Below are positions 22,234 through 31,072 of a stretch of 64,000 bases of DNA, in pieces (position 1 is the stretch's first letter; each line of letters begins with the position of its first letter). The stretch comes from a virus: IMG/VR virus record IMGVR_UViG_3300035695_000001, positions 1 through 64,000 of that record; one strand, 5' to 3'. A program made the position numbers and the translations under genes. Under the pieces are notes generated by a model. The model searched no databases and was not told where the DNA came from. It was given only the letters and a program-made list of their open reading frames with translations.

Positions 22234-24779
22234 AACCGTTGGAGACCGGCTCCGGGAGGAAGTTGCTCCGCGTCTGCCCTGGCGCGGGGGCCCTGCCATG
22301 GGTCGGGCATACCGGCTCCTCGGAAGTCGGATCCGCGATCCACGACGTCATCAACGTGCGCGTGGAGCAGGGCTGGGACGCCTCGGTTGAGGCCCTCCCC
22401 GCCATCGCGGCCAAGCACGGGCTCGACCACGTCGAGGAGGGGGTCTTCCGCGCAAGGGCGCTGGGCTTCACCTGGATGCCGCCCGAGGGCAGCCTGTCGG
22501 AGGTCCCGTTGTCGCTCGCCAAGGGGCCCAACGGGCTCGTGGGCGTCCGCGTGAAGGGTGGGCAGGGAAAGTACGACCTCCCGGAGGGCTGCGCCCCGTT
22601 CGCCGCCACCATCGATGTCATGTGGGCGGAGCCGGAGCCGTTCCGGTTCGTCTGCCCCGTGTGCGCCACCGAGTACGACCGGCCCGGCTTCCACATGGGC
22701 TGCGACGATGCCCCGCTCGTCCCCACCGTCCCGTGGGGGTCGCGCCTGGTGGTCGGCGACCTGAAGGCAGGCAAGGAGGTCCACGTCGAGCCGGTCGAGC
22801 AGAACGCGCAGATCGGCATGGGCGCGGTCCTGGCCGCCCACTACGTCCAGTGGGAGGGAGAGATCGAGGTCGTGCCGGCCCTGCTCTACGTTCGCAGAGG
22901 CCCCGGCGTGCTCGACCGAGGCCAGCCGTGGGACGCCGCGAGGGTTGCCCGTGAACTGAAGGCGCTCGCCTCCGAGGTCCGGGCCATCCAACGCCAGCAA
23001 GACCTCATCGCCGACGGGCAGCCCCTCGACGGGCTCGTGGTGGGGGAGCACTGCGGGTACTGCCCCGCGTTCGAGGCGTGCCCTGCCAAGACGGCGAGCG
23101 TGGCCGCCATGGTCGGCGAGGAGCGGGCGCTCATGGCCCCGGGCGAGATCCCGGAGGCGAAGATCGTCCACGCGGTCTCCATGCTCCAGGTGCTCGACCG
23201 GCTGGGCCGGAACATCCGGGACGCTGCCAAGGCCCACGTCGGCCGGACCGGCAAGCCTCTCCCCCTCGCGCCGTCGAAAGGGTGGGGCCCGCACCCGACG
23301 AAGGAGAAAGTCTTCCACGCCGCCACCGTGTTCCCGGTCCTCGCCGACGTCCTCGGGGAGGATGGGGCGTGGCAAGCGCTGGGTGTGACCGCCGCGTCGA
23401 TCAAGCGGGTCCTGGAGTCGCAGGGCTTGGACCCCGTCCAGGTGACCCAGCAGATGCGGGCGATCTTCTTCAAGGCCGCCAAGGTGCCAGGCGCGCTTGT
23501 CGAGCAGCCTGGGGTGACGTGGGGGGCCTACCGCTGCGAGTTGGACGTGGAGCCCCCCGTGCTCTCCCCCTCGCCGCCGGTCAAGCCTGGGGCCGCAGTG
23601 GAGATCGTCGTGCCCGAGAAGCAGGCGAAGGCCAAGGCGCCAAAGACCCCGAAGGCGAAGAAGGCCGAGAAGCCCAACCCGTGGACGGCGCCGGTACCAC
23701 CCAAGGTCCCCTACCAGGGCAGGGAGAGGACGGTGGCGATGACGGCGGCCCGAGTGAAGGGCGTCGTCACGCAAGCGCTGGTGGACCTGCTCCACGTCGC
23801 GGTCGTGAATGAGCCCGGCCGGCTCACCTCGGCCGAGATGTCCGAGCGCTACGCCGGGGACGACGTGGAGCGCAGGCTGCTCTCCCTGGCCCTGATGATG
23901 CTCGACGGTTCAGGACGCGCCCACCCCGTCAACGGGGTCTGGTGGCCCGATCACACGAAGGAGGAGAAGCATGGCGAAGACGCACCCGAAGCAGGAAGTC
24001 ACGCAAGCGAAGAGGATCCCGACCACGATCACGGGAGGGAGGGACACCTGGGACGTGGTCCTATCGTGCGGCCACAAGGCGACGGTGCCGACCATCCCGG
24101 GGGAGGCCAAGCCCCCCAAGAAGGCGGTGTGCCCGACGTGCCCGCCGAGGTGCGCGTTCACGACGGTCCGCCCGAGCCTGTCGGGTGGGAGGTGCTAGCG
24201 ATCCTGGAAGAGCACGAGGACGCGCTGCGGAGGCGGCTATCCATGGGCCTCGTAGGCTGCACCGTCGGGCCCTGTCCCTTCTGTGGGTCCGCCTTCACCG
24301 GGCTCGAAGCAACCATCTTCGATGGGCTCGACCACAACGCTGGCTGCGCCGGTTGCCGTGGCGTCTTCATGGTCGACATGCCGCCGTTCCTTCCCACGCC
24401 GGACAGCCACGCCATCTGGGAGAGCGTCCTCGCCAAGGCCGTGGCAGACGCTGCGGCTCCTCCGCGGCCCCCGCCGAATGCCCCGCTCATCTGGCGCTAC
24501 TGCTTCGTCCGCGACCCGACCGTCGATCTTCCGACCCTCCCGAACGAGCACATGGTGCTCTGGTCGCCTCAGCCGAAGGCCAAGCGGCTCCCGGCCAAGC
24601 GCCCACCGAAGAAGCCTGACGACTGGGCGCTCGATGGGCACACCGTCCAACTCCTCCGAGGACGAGGGCGAGACCCCGTCAAGGTGCTGGCGGCGTTCCG
24701 GGCGACGTACCCGTGGTGGGAGCCGATGGGGAGGTGGCAGAGCCGCGTCCTCGAATGGGACGCGGCCCTGAAGCAGTGA
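22230..24779 (+). CDS. RecB/Cas4-like PD-(D/E)XK nuclease, in frame with a C-terminal Cys-rich domain
   Basis: GTG start coupled to the upstream gene. Residues ~20-300 are RecB/Cas4-like: an early GSAIHDVIN helix, FAATIDVMW, LVVGDLKAGKEVHV supplying the catalytic Asp and Lys, and CGYCPAFEACP, part of a metal-binding cysteine set. A Lys/Pro/Ala linker follows near residue 470. The frame stays open to 24779; around residues 570-650 it looks non-coding because a different frame there encodes the 23971 gene. After that it is coding-like again (CPFCGSAF, CAGCRGVF, ending in an aromatic-rich helix). It may be one fused protein or two genes, the second starting near GTG 24192 or ATG 24243. Confidence 0.7.
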   Translation: MKPLETGSGRKLLRVCPGAGALPWVGHTGSSEVGSAIHDVINVRVEQGWDASVEALPAIAAKHGLDHVEEGVFRARALGFTWMPPEGSLSEVPLSLAKGPNGLVGVRVKGGQGKYDLPEGCAPFAATIDVMWAEPEPFRFVCPVCATEYDRPGFHMGCDDAPLVPTVPWGSRLVVGDLKAGKEVHVEPVEQNAQIGMGAVLAAHYVQWEGEIEVVPALLYVRRGPGVLDRGQPWDAARVARELKALASEVRAIQRQQDLIADGQPLDGLVVGEHCGYCPAFEACPAKTASVAAMVGEERALMAPGEIPEAKIVHAVSMLQVLDRLGRNIRDAAKAHVGRTGKPLPLAPSKGWGPHPTKEKVFHAATVFPVLADVLGEDGAWQALGVTAASIKRVLESQGLDPVQVTQQMRAIFFKAAKVPGALVEQPGVTWGAYRCELDVEPPVLSPSPPVKPGAAVEIVVPEKQAKAKAPKTPKAKKAEKPNPWTAPVPPKVPYQGRERTVAMTAARVKGVVTQALVDLLHVAVVNEPGRLTSAEMSERYAGDDVERRLLSLALMMLDGSGRAHPVNGVWWPDHTKEEKHGEDAPEAGSHASEEDPDHDHGREGHLGRGPIVRPQGDGADHPGGGQAPQEGGVPDVPAEVRVHDGPPEPVGWEVLAILEEHEDALRRRLSMGLVGCTVGPCPFCGSAFTGLEATIFDGLDHNAGCAGCRGVFMVDMPPFLPTPDSHAIWESVLAKAVADAAAPPRPPPNAPLIWRYCFVRDPTVDLPTLPNEHMVLWSPQPKAKRLPAKRPPKKPDDWALDGHTVQLLRGRGRDPVKVLAAFRATYPWWEPMGRWQSRVLEWDAALKQ
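23971..24198 (+). CDS. Nested small zinc-ribbon protein, 75 aa
   Basis: Lies wholly inside the open frame of the nuclease gene but in another frame. Strong ribosome site GAAGGAGGAGAAGC-ATG. The sequence is convincing: TWDVVLSCGHKATVP and AVCPTCPP are the SCGH...CPTC pattern of small phage zinc ribbons, followed by a basic end. Coding signal here is much better than in the enclosing frame. Function unknown. Confidence 0.75.
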   Translation: MAKTHPKQEVTQAKRIPTTITGGRDTWDVVLSCGHKATVPTIPGEAKPPKKAVCPTCPPRCAFTTVRPSLSGGRC

Positions 24780-24780
24780 C

Positions 24781-27057
24781 CTACGCGGCGGCCCTCGCCA
24801 CGTCGTTGGCGGGGGCCCGCCTGAACCTGCGGCGCAGCGCACGCGCGAGCGCCAGGAAGGCCCACGGGTCGAGGAGCGCCTGGAGGTGCCAGGTATACGT
24901 CGACCTGTCCAACGTGTTGGTCGAGTTGACGGTGACGCTGCTCCCGCTGATCGCTGTCGCTTGGAATGGTGCTCCGACGGTCCCCGATGCCGCAGTGAGG
25001 ATGAAGCTGAAGGTCGCCGCTGCGCTCGGGCTGGAGACGTGCGAGAGCGTGACGGCCGAGCCGGTCGCCGTCCACGTTCCCCAGTTGACCGAGGGCTGGG
25101 TGTTGAACCCACCGCTGGCCGGGTAGTTCGTGACCGTGAAGTCGACGTCCCCGAGGTCGTAGAACGTGCAGGCGGCGTTCGACAGCAGCCCAAAGGAAAT
25201 GTCCAACCCGTTGCCGCTCGCACCGTTGGTGATGCCGCGCTGTCCGTGCATCCGGAACACGTCGCTTGCACTACCGCTCGCGATGAACGCGAGCTGGTGC
25301 GACGGGCTGGTCGGCAGGGCGTACCTGTTGTTTTCGAGCACCCACTGGGCACCGCTCCCCAAGATGGCGTTGGAGTTGCTGCCCGGGACCCCGCTCCATC
25401 CGAGGCGCGAGTCCCTGATCGTGATGAGCGCGCCCGCGCTGGCGGTGATGTTGCTGGCCCCGATCCCCGCGTCGGTGAAGTCGAGGCCGTCGATGGTGAG
25501 GTCCGAGCACGATGCGGACACGCCTGCACCAGTCGTGCTCCGCACGCTCCCGCCGGAGACGAGCACGCGGGAGACGTTCGACCCGGTGAACGCCATCCCG
25601 TTCGAGGTGCAGGAGTCGGCCGTGACTCCGACCACGGAAACGCCCGTCGTGGCAGCAGTTCCCGCGAGGTAGATCCCGGTCCCGCTGCCGGAGACGTTTA
25701 CGTCTTGGATGTGGAGCCTGGTGCCACCAGCGATCTTGATCCCGCTCGTCGAACCCTGGTACGTCCCGCCGACGATGCGGATGTTGTCGGGGTAGCTGCT
25801 CGTGTTCTGGGTGTTGATCAACATCGCGTCGGGCGACCCGAGCGATGTGCAGTCGGTGAGCGAGTACCCGCTGCCTCCGTCTTGGATGTTGATCCCGGTG
25901 ACGCTGTTCTTCAGCGCGACGAAGCTCCTGACCTGGCCCCACCGATCGCCGAGGCTATCGTTTACGCCAGGGGGTCCGGCCTCGTCGTTCAGCATGAGGC
26001 CCGTGCTGCCGTTCGTGGCGCTGCATGCGTCGATCACGAATGCGCGCGCGCCAGCGACCGCGAAGCTGCCGGCCGCGCCGAATGCCCCATCGACGTGGGA
26101 CCGGAAGATGCTCGTGCCGTGCGTGTAGGCCAAGATCACGGCCATCGGCGGCGCGCTCGGTCCTACGAGTTGTTGGACGGTGAGGTCGGAGAAAAGGCAG
26201 TCCCTCGACCCGATGTCCCAACCGGCGACCCAGTTAGAGACTCCGCTCGCCACGAGCTTGACCCCGGTGACCGAGGACTCCCAGGTCGCAGTGGCCTCGA
26301 AGAGGCCACCGCCAGACCCAGTCACGGTCATCCCGTGCCCCTCGATCTGGATCCCTCGCGGGAACCCCTGCGACGACAGGTAGACGTTGGTGCTGCCACT
26401 GCCGGTGAAGGCGTAGTCGAGGGCGATCGGTGCCCCCTCCTTGGTGCCGAGCTGGACGACGTTGCCTCCCGGCAGACCGAGCACGTAGGCAGACTGGACG
26501 GCGCGCATGGTAGGCGTAGGGCCTCCGTCAACCTGCGTCGCTGGCCCGAGGATGATCGCTGATCCGACGCTGAGCCCAGCCGTCGATGCGACGGTGATCT
26601 GCGTCGCCCCTACCGCAGCGTCGGCCGAAAGCGTGGTGCGCACCCCGGCGTTGGCCGCCGGGTCCCAGCCGTCAGCGTACAGGCAGAACTGCGAGGATCC
26701 GAGCGCGCCAGCGGTTACGGCGCAACTGATGGTGACCGAAGCGTTCCCGATCAGCCGGACTGGCGTCTCCAACGGGAACACCAGCGGCGTGTTGATGTGG
26801 ATCGTCGAGTTGTCAGCGAACTGGATGACCCGGATGCCCGAGTTGATGAGCGCGACGAGGTTTGGCGCGTCGTCGCCGCCGGCCGGGCTGTAGACGTAGG
26901 CCGGTTGCAGGGCGAACGTCGGCGTGGCTGCGCCGAGCACGCGACCGTGCGACGGGGCGGAGAGCCGAGCGCCGGTCCAGCCACCCCCGAGAGAGAGCGC
27001 GACGAGCGCGAGGATGGCTCCGACGACGCGGAGCACGCGAGCGAGTTTGCTCCCCAT
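24781..27057 (-). CDS. Exported right-handed beta-helix protein, 758 aa
   Basis: N-terminal residues ~8-27 (VLRVVGAILALVALSLGGGW) form a signal peptide or anchor. Residues ~70-620 are a parallel beta-helix of the pectate-lyase type: IRVIQFADNSTIHINTPLVF, then many short repeats with regular Gly/Asn/Thr turns. Such folds bind or cut polysaccharide; no catalytic residues can be assigned. The C-terminus ends in WAFLALARALRRRFRR, a hydrophobic stretch with an Arg cluster. Phage tailspikes normally lack signal peptides, so this is more likely sent to the envelope of the infected cell. It ends one base from the convergent 24779 stop. Confidence 0.75.
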   Translation of the reverse strand: MGSKLARVLRVVGAILALVALSLGGGWTGARLSAPSHGRVLGAATPTFALQPAYVYSPAGGDDAPNLVALINSGIRVIQFADNSTIHINTPLVFPLETPVRLIGNASVTISCAVTAGALGSSQFCLYADGWDPAANAGVRTTLSADAAVGATQITVASTAGLSVGSAIILGPATQVDGGPTPTMRAVQSAYVLGLPGGNVVQLGTKEGAPIALDYAFTGSGSTNVYLSSQGFPRGIQIEGHGMTVTGSGGGLFEATATWESSVTGVKLVASGVSNWVAGWDIGSRDCLFSDLTVQQLVGPSAPPMAVILAYTHGTSIFRSHVDGAFGAAGSFAVAGARAFVIDACSATNGSTGLMLNDEAGPPGVNDSLGDRWGQVRSFVALKNSVTGINIQDGGSGYSLTDCTSLGSPDAMLINTQNTSSYPDNIRIVGGTYQGSTSGIKIAGGTRLHIQDVNVSGSGTGIYLAGTAATTGVSVVGVTADSCTSNGMAFTGSNVSRVLVSGGSVRSTTGAGVSASCSDLTIDGLDFTDAGIGASNITASAGALITIRDSRLGWSGVPGSNSNAILGSGAQWVLENNRYALPTSPSHQLAFIASGSASDVFRMHGQRGITNGASGNGLDISFGLLSNAACTFYDLGDVDFTVTNYPASGGFNTQPSVNWGTWTATGSAVTLSHVSSPSAAATFSFILTAASGTVGAPFQATAISGSSVTVNSTNTLDRSTYTWHLQALLDPWAFLALARALRRRFRRAPANDVARAAA

Positions 27058-27060
27058 GGC

Positions 27061-28059
27061 TCAGTAACTCCCTGCCAGGGTTGCAGAGGCGACGCCTGCG
27101 TCGTGTGGATCGACGACGGCCTCTTGGAGGTCGAGCGCCGCGTAGGCGATGCCGCCGCTCACGTCGAGCGGCACCGGGACGACCACCGTGGTGGTTCCCG
27201 TCTCGGTGAGGGTGACCGTGTTCTTGTACTCGGCCTGGTTCGCCGTGCTCCCAGAGATGGTCGGCGCGGAGTTGCGGATCCTGGTCACGCCCATCGTGCC
27301 CGAGGAGTGTCCGATCCTGAGCCGGTAGGAGAGCTGGGACGTGCTCCCGCCGCCCGAGTAGGAGACCACCCAGGTCAGCGCCTTGACCCCCGCAGGGATC
27401 TGGTAGGCGGTCCCGAGGAGCCAGGTGTTCCCGGAGTCGCCCGTCAGCACCGTGCCGGCGTCGAAGTACTGGCTTGGCGAGATGGGCGGCTGGGCCACGA
27501 CGGCGAGCCCCCCGTCGGGCGTGACGGCGGTGATGGCCCCCCCTGCGACGAAGACCGTGCCACCAGCCACCGAAGTGGAGAGCGCCACCGTCGCGGGAGC
27601 CCCAGCGTCGCCGAGCGCGGAGCAGCGGACCCGGAACTGCTGGGCCCCGCTGACGGTCCAGACCCACTGCCCGTCGGACGTGACGGAGGAGACCTCCGCC
27701 CCACCACCGAGTGGGACGGCCGGCGCGGAGTACCAGACCGAGTTGTCGGCGGTGGACTCGAAGACCAGGGTCCCAGACCATGATCCCGTCACGGCGACGG
27801 TGACGTTGGCCATGGCCTGGGTCCCGACCATGACCATCGGGACCCCAGCGTCGGGGTAGGCCGCCACGCCGTCCCACGTCGCGGTCAGGGTGGCCTTGGA
27901 GGCGTCGGTGTTGCCCCCAGCGAAGGCTGCCTTGACGGGGTGCGGGCCGGGGCCTGGAGGAGGAGCGGGCGGGGCTTGGCACCCCAGGACCGCGAGGAGG
28001 GTGGCCAGGAGGACGGCGGACCAGCCCGTCCATCTGGCTTGACGTGCGTTGGGTCTCAT
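27061..28059 (-). CDS. Lipoprotein with beta-sandwich repeats, 332 aa
   Basis: Signal peptide ending in lipobox LAVLGC (residues ~22-27), then a Pro/Gly-rich stretch. Residues ~45-165 hold a domain with WSGTLVFESTADNSVWYSAP and FRVRCSALGDAGAPATVALS, a pattern I associate with phage surface proteins. The second half is another beta-rich domain. The lipid-modified Cys would tether it to a membrane. Three bases from the beta-helix gene downstream, so one operon. Confidence 0.7.
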   Translation of the reverse strand: MRPNARQARWTGWSAVLLATLLAVLGCQAPPAPPPGPGPHPVKAAFAGGNTDASKATLTATWDGVAAYPDAGVPMVMVGTQAMANVTVAVTGSWSGTLVFESTADNSVWYSAPAVPLGGGAEVSSVTSDGQWVWTVSGAQQFRVRCSALGDAGAPATVALSTSVAGGTVFVAGGAITAVTPDGGLAVVAQPPISPSQYFDAGTVLTGDSGNTWLLGTAYQIPAGVKALTWVVSYSGGGSTSQLSYRLRIGHSSGTMGVTRIRNSAPTISGSTANQAEYKNTVTLTETGTTTVVVPVPLDVSGGIAYAALDLQEAVVDPHDAGVASATLAGSY

Positions 28060-28116
28060 GCCCGGCAGGCTACCACCGCCCCGGGCGGCCCGGTCACAGC
28101 ATGGAACGATCCGTGC

Positions 28117-28125
28117 TGTCTAGCA
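28117..28125. promoter_or_regulatory. Single TGTCTAGCA site
   Basis: One perfect copy of the 9-mer, 58 bp upstream of the leftward 28059 start, with no good partner nearby. The surrounding GCTG...CAGC gives it local near-symmetry. Confidence 0.45.
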
Positions 28126-28133
28126 GCGCGCCG

Positions 28134-29321
28134 TCACTGGAACACGATCCTGGCGTTCCCGATGTGCGCGACGGTGACCTTGGGGCCGCCGTCTGGCCCG
28201 GTGTCGGCAGGGTCGGCAGCCAGGTCGACGGCGATCAGGTTGGGCGAGGTGAGCCCCATCAGGGCCGAAGTCAGGTCGATGGACGTCTCCAGCAGCGAGG
28301 CCCCACCGTCGGCGAGCGCGCTACCCGCCGTGATGCTCACCGTGCTCGTCCCGATGATGGTGCTGGTCGAGAAGTTCACCACAAACACCCGCGCCTCCTG
28401 GCTCCGCCAGAGGCAGGCGTCGGATCCCTGGTCCAGCAGCCCCGTCCCGAACCCCGTCGGCCCGTGGGTCCCCGCCGAGGTGCATCCCGCGTCCATCGTG
28501 GCCACGTAGACCACGGGGATCCCAGTCCCGGCCCCGTTGTCGTTCCCGACGATGTCGTTGGGCGAGTAGCCAGCGTCCGCCACCCACGCGGACTCTCCCC
28601 CCGTGTGGTCGCAGTACAGCGTCGCCTTGAGCGTCGCCGTCGTCGTCCCTGGGAAGTCCACGCTGGGCTGGACGGCGCCAACCCAGAAGGCGCTGGCGGT
28701 CGACCCAGTGACCGCCGAGGAGCCGGTCAGCGAGAGCGAGACAGAACCGCCACCGCTGGACCGGAGCACCTTGTTGAGGGCCGGGAGCCAGCCGTACTGG
28801 CCGCTCTGGTTCGTCTCGTCGAGGGCCAGAACGAGTGGCGGCGTGTACCACTTCGCGCTGCCCTGCGTCTGGCCCAGGTTGACCCCGCCGTTGTACTGGC
28901 CGGCGTTGACCGTCGCCCGGAGGATCGCGGCCGTGCCCACCCCGCCAACCGCAGCGACGTAGCCATGTGCTTGGCGGACGTTGTCGGTGATGATGATCGA
29001 GTAGTTCGACGGCGAGGTCGTCTCGTCGGTCGAGGTGACCTCCCACGTCGTCTGGCTCACGCCCTGCGTCGCCGAGAGCCGGAAGTACAGCCGGGCCGAC
29101 GCGGGCACCGAGATCGGCGCACTGGCTGCCCCCCACGTCACGTTGTCGAGGCTGAACTCGATCGCGGGCGGGTTGCTCGACACCGCCTTGAGGGGGGCTG
29201 GTGTCCCCGTCGACTGGCTCGGGGCAGGGGAGGGCGCCTGGCAGCCCATGGTCAGCAGAGCGAGCGCCAGGATGGCGAAGAGGATGCCCAACCAGCGGGC
29301 ATGCTTGAGGTGGATCGTCAT
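28134..29321 (-). CDS. Lipoprotein, 395 aa
   Basis: The start at 29321 gives a textbook lipoprotein signal: basic MTIHLKHARW, hydrophobic LGILFAILALALLTMG, then lipobox Cys (LLTMGC). A Pro/Ser/Thr spacer follows. The body is beta-rich with several Gly/Ser/Thr regions (AAVGGVGTAAILRATVNAGQ). No enzyme motif. First gene of a three-gene leftward operon of exported proteins. Longer in-frame starts exist upstream but would bury the signal peptide. Confidence 0.7.
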   Translation of the reverse strand: MTIHLKHARWLGILFAILALALLTMGCQAPSPAPSQSTGTPAPLKAVSSNPPAIEFSLDNVTWGAASAPISVPASARLYFRLSATQGVSQTTWEVTSTDETTSPSNYSIIITDNVRQAHGYVAAVGGVGTAAILRATVNAGQYNGGVNLGQTQGSAKWYTPPLVLALDETNQSGQYGWLPALNKVLRSSGGGSVSLSLTGSSAVTGSTASAFWVGAVQPSVDFPGTTTATLKATLYCDHTGGESAWVADAGYSPNDIVGNDNGAGTGIPVVYVATMDAGCTSAGTHGPTGFGTGLLDQGSDACLWRSQEARVFVVNFSTSTIIGTSTVSITAGSALADGGASLLETSIDLTSALMGLTSPNLIAVDLAADPADTGPDGGPKVTVAHIGNARIVFQ

Positions 29322-29865
29322 GGGCTCATGGTGCCCTCGCACGCGCGTGATCTCAACCTGCCAAGTGGATCTGCCGGATCTCGGAGGACGGCTGCCCTCT
29401 CCGGCTGAGCGAACAAGCCGCACGATCGATCCAACCGGAGGCACTGGCAGGGCCTGCATCCAGAGCAGAATCATCGAAGGGGGGAGGCCATCGACGCTCC
29501 TTTGGCTCGACGTGGACAGCAGGGCCATCTCAACCTGCCCCATCCCAAAAACCAGATGGCGAACCGCGGAGCCTCCTGGCGTAGCGCGTTCGCTCGACCG
29601 TCCAGGGGGTCGTATCCCCTGGTCGGGGTTCGGGGGCGAGCCCCCGAGCTAGACGCTCACCACGTCCACGTCGGCAACCCGACCCAGAACCAGATCCGGA
29701 CCGGACGCGCCGAGCGCGCAGAACCAGAAGGGCGCCTCCACGCCGACCGTCCCGATCGTAGGGGGTGATCGGATCCGTGGCGTCAAGCAAATCGAACCGC
29801 GGGCCTTTTCTGCCGCTTCTGGTGCGTATGTGCCGATGGCACACTGTGGCATGAGCGCAGGTGGC
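29322..29865. other. Non-coding region between divergent blocks, with two strong hairpins
   Basis: No supported gene in 544 bp. It holds two GC-rich stems close together, CCAGGGG/CCCCTGG (29602-29622) and TCGGGGG/CCCCCGA (29630-29647), neither followed by a T-tract. The 13-mer ATCTCAACCTGCC occurs twice, near 29350 and 29527. Position between a leftward and a rightward operon suits promoters, a replication origin or both; none can be assigned. Confidence 0.5.
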
Positions 29866-30066
29866 TCAGACGATGGCGGTCCGTCCTTGAGCGACCGCCT
29901 CGGCGATCTTGGCCACCAAGGCGGTGTCCAAAGCCCCGGCCAGGGGGATCCCCACCGAACGCAGGGCGACGGATGGCGGGATGAGGTTTCGGATGAGGGC
30001 CAGGGCCCGCTCCTCGCGGGTCGGCGAGCCTCGGCGCTTCGTGGTGGGCTGGCGTCCGTCGTCCAT
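29866..30066 (-). CDS. Small hypothetical protein, 66 aa
   Basis: Reads as a plausible short helical protein: basic start (QPTTKRRGSPTREERALALI), then IPPSVALRSVGIPLAGAL and VAKIAEAVAQG. The ribosome site is poor. The TGCTAGACA pair at 30093 lies just upstream, so it could be an autoregulated small regulator, but no HTH can be named. Confidence 0.4.
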   Translation of the reverse strand: MDDGRQPTTKRRGSPTREERALALIRNLIPPSVALRSVGIPLAGALDTALVAKIAEAVAQGRTAIV

Positions 30067-30092
30067 CCGCCGAAGGTACCACGGGCGACCAC

Positions 30093-30124
30093 TGCTAGAC
30101 AGTGCCGGCCGTACGTGCTAGACA
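30093..30124. promoter_or_regulatory. TGCTAGACA direct repeat (candidate operator/promoter 4)
   Basis: Two perfect TGCTAGACA copies in the same orientation, starts 23 bp apart, unlike the inverted pairs elsewhere. Lies between the leftward small gene (start 30066) and the rightward 30278 operon. Confidence 0.6.
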
Positions 30125-30277
30125 CTTGGCAGGGATTCGGCTCTCGCCTGTCCCGCGCCGCGTAGATGGACCAACCCGCCTCGGCTCGCAGCCCAGGGGA
30201 CCCGGTACGTGGTGTGGATCTTCAACGACCAGAGAGGATGCGCTACCCGGAGAGGCTGGCGCGGAGAGGACAGGAGC

Positions 30278-31009
30278 ATGCCGAAGGACGAGCGGACCGC
30301 AGTGGTGCAAGGCTACGGCTTCGTGGTGAACACGGAGTCGTTTGCCGGTGCCTTCGAGCGCGACGTCGTGGCGCACATGACCGGCTGCTACGGGGAGTGC
30401 GGGGTCGGGAAGGAGATCGCCAGCAAGGCCCGTCGCGAGTTCAAGGCCAGCCCGGAGGGGAGACGCTTCCGCCGCTGGTGCCGGAAGCACGTCGAGAACA
30501 AGCCCGACGATCACGGCTGCAACCCCCGCCCGCCTCTGAGCGAGGAGGAGCAGTCGAGGTTCAAGGCGTGGCGTGAGAGCCTTCCCGTGGGGCCGCCGCT
30601 CAGCGCGGAGGAGCGCGCCATCCTCGACGAGCGCAGCAAGGGCCCGACGTTCTCCTCGGGCGTCATGACCGCGCTCCTGGCCCGCCGGAAGGAGATGGCC
30701 AAGCAGATCGCGGCGGACACGATGCCGCTCCGTGAAGCGGCAGTGGCGGCGCACGAGAGCAACCTCGAACTCTCGGACCTGCTTACTGGGGCGGCCGACG
30801 CGATCCACGACCTCCGAAGGCGGGCCAAGAAGGCGGAGGCCATCGCGTCGGCCGAGAGGGCGCTGCGGGTGGCGGCGGCGGGGATCGATGCCTGCCGTCC
30901 AGGCGACGGACTGTGCCAAGAACACGAGGACAGCGAACGCGAACAGTCCGCGCTCGGGGCGTACATGGCCGCCGAGACCGCCCTCCGCGCCCTTGGGGTC
31001 GAGCCGTGA
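30278..31009 (+). CDS. Hypothetical protein, 243 aa, coiled-coil middle
   Basis: ATG 30278 chosen after GGAGAGGACAGGAGC; an in-frame GTG at 30209 has no ribosome site. Residues ~25-45 hold VVAHMTGCYGECGVGKEIAS. From about residue 115 the protein is mostly helical, with a likely coiled coil (ADAIHDLRRRAKKAEAIASA). Unknown family. First gene of the rightward block that runs to 36584. Confidence 0.6.
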   Translation: MPKDERTAVVQGYGFVVNTESFAGAFERDVVAHMTGCYGECGVGKEIASKARREFKASPEGRRFRRWCRKHVENKPDDHGCNPRPPLSEEEQSRFKAWRESLPVGPPLSAEERAILDERSKGPTFSSGVMTALLARRKEMAKQIAADTMPLREAAVAAHESNLELSDLLTGAADAIHDLRRRAKKAEAIASAERALRVAAAGIDACRPGDGLCQEHEDSEREQSALGAYMAAETALRALGVEP

Positions 31010-31072
31010 GCACAGCGCTCGCCGAGTGGAACAACCTCGTCGCCTTCGTGAAATAGGAAGAAAGGACCGTTC

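Noticed and set aside
22191-23795. 534-codon leftward open frame antisense to the nuclease
   Set aside because: Low-complexity His/Arg/Gly/Leu composition and no ribosome site; the plus-strand nuclease motifs explain the region.
24886-26562. 558-codon rightward frame antisense to the beta-helix gene
   Set aside because: Arg/Gly/Ala-rich with no domain; the minus-strand reading gives a signal peptide and beta-helix repeats.
29560-29650. tRNA-like stretch with TTCG and paired arms
   Set aside because: The two strong stems cannot be placed into a cloverleaf with correct acceptor, D and T arms on either strand.
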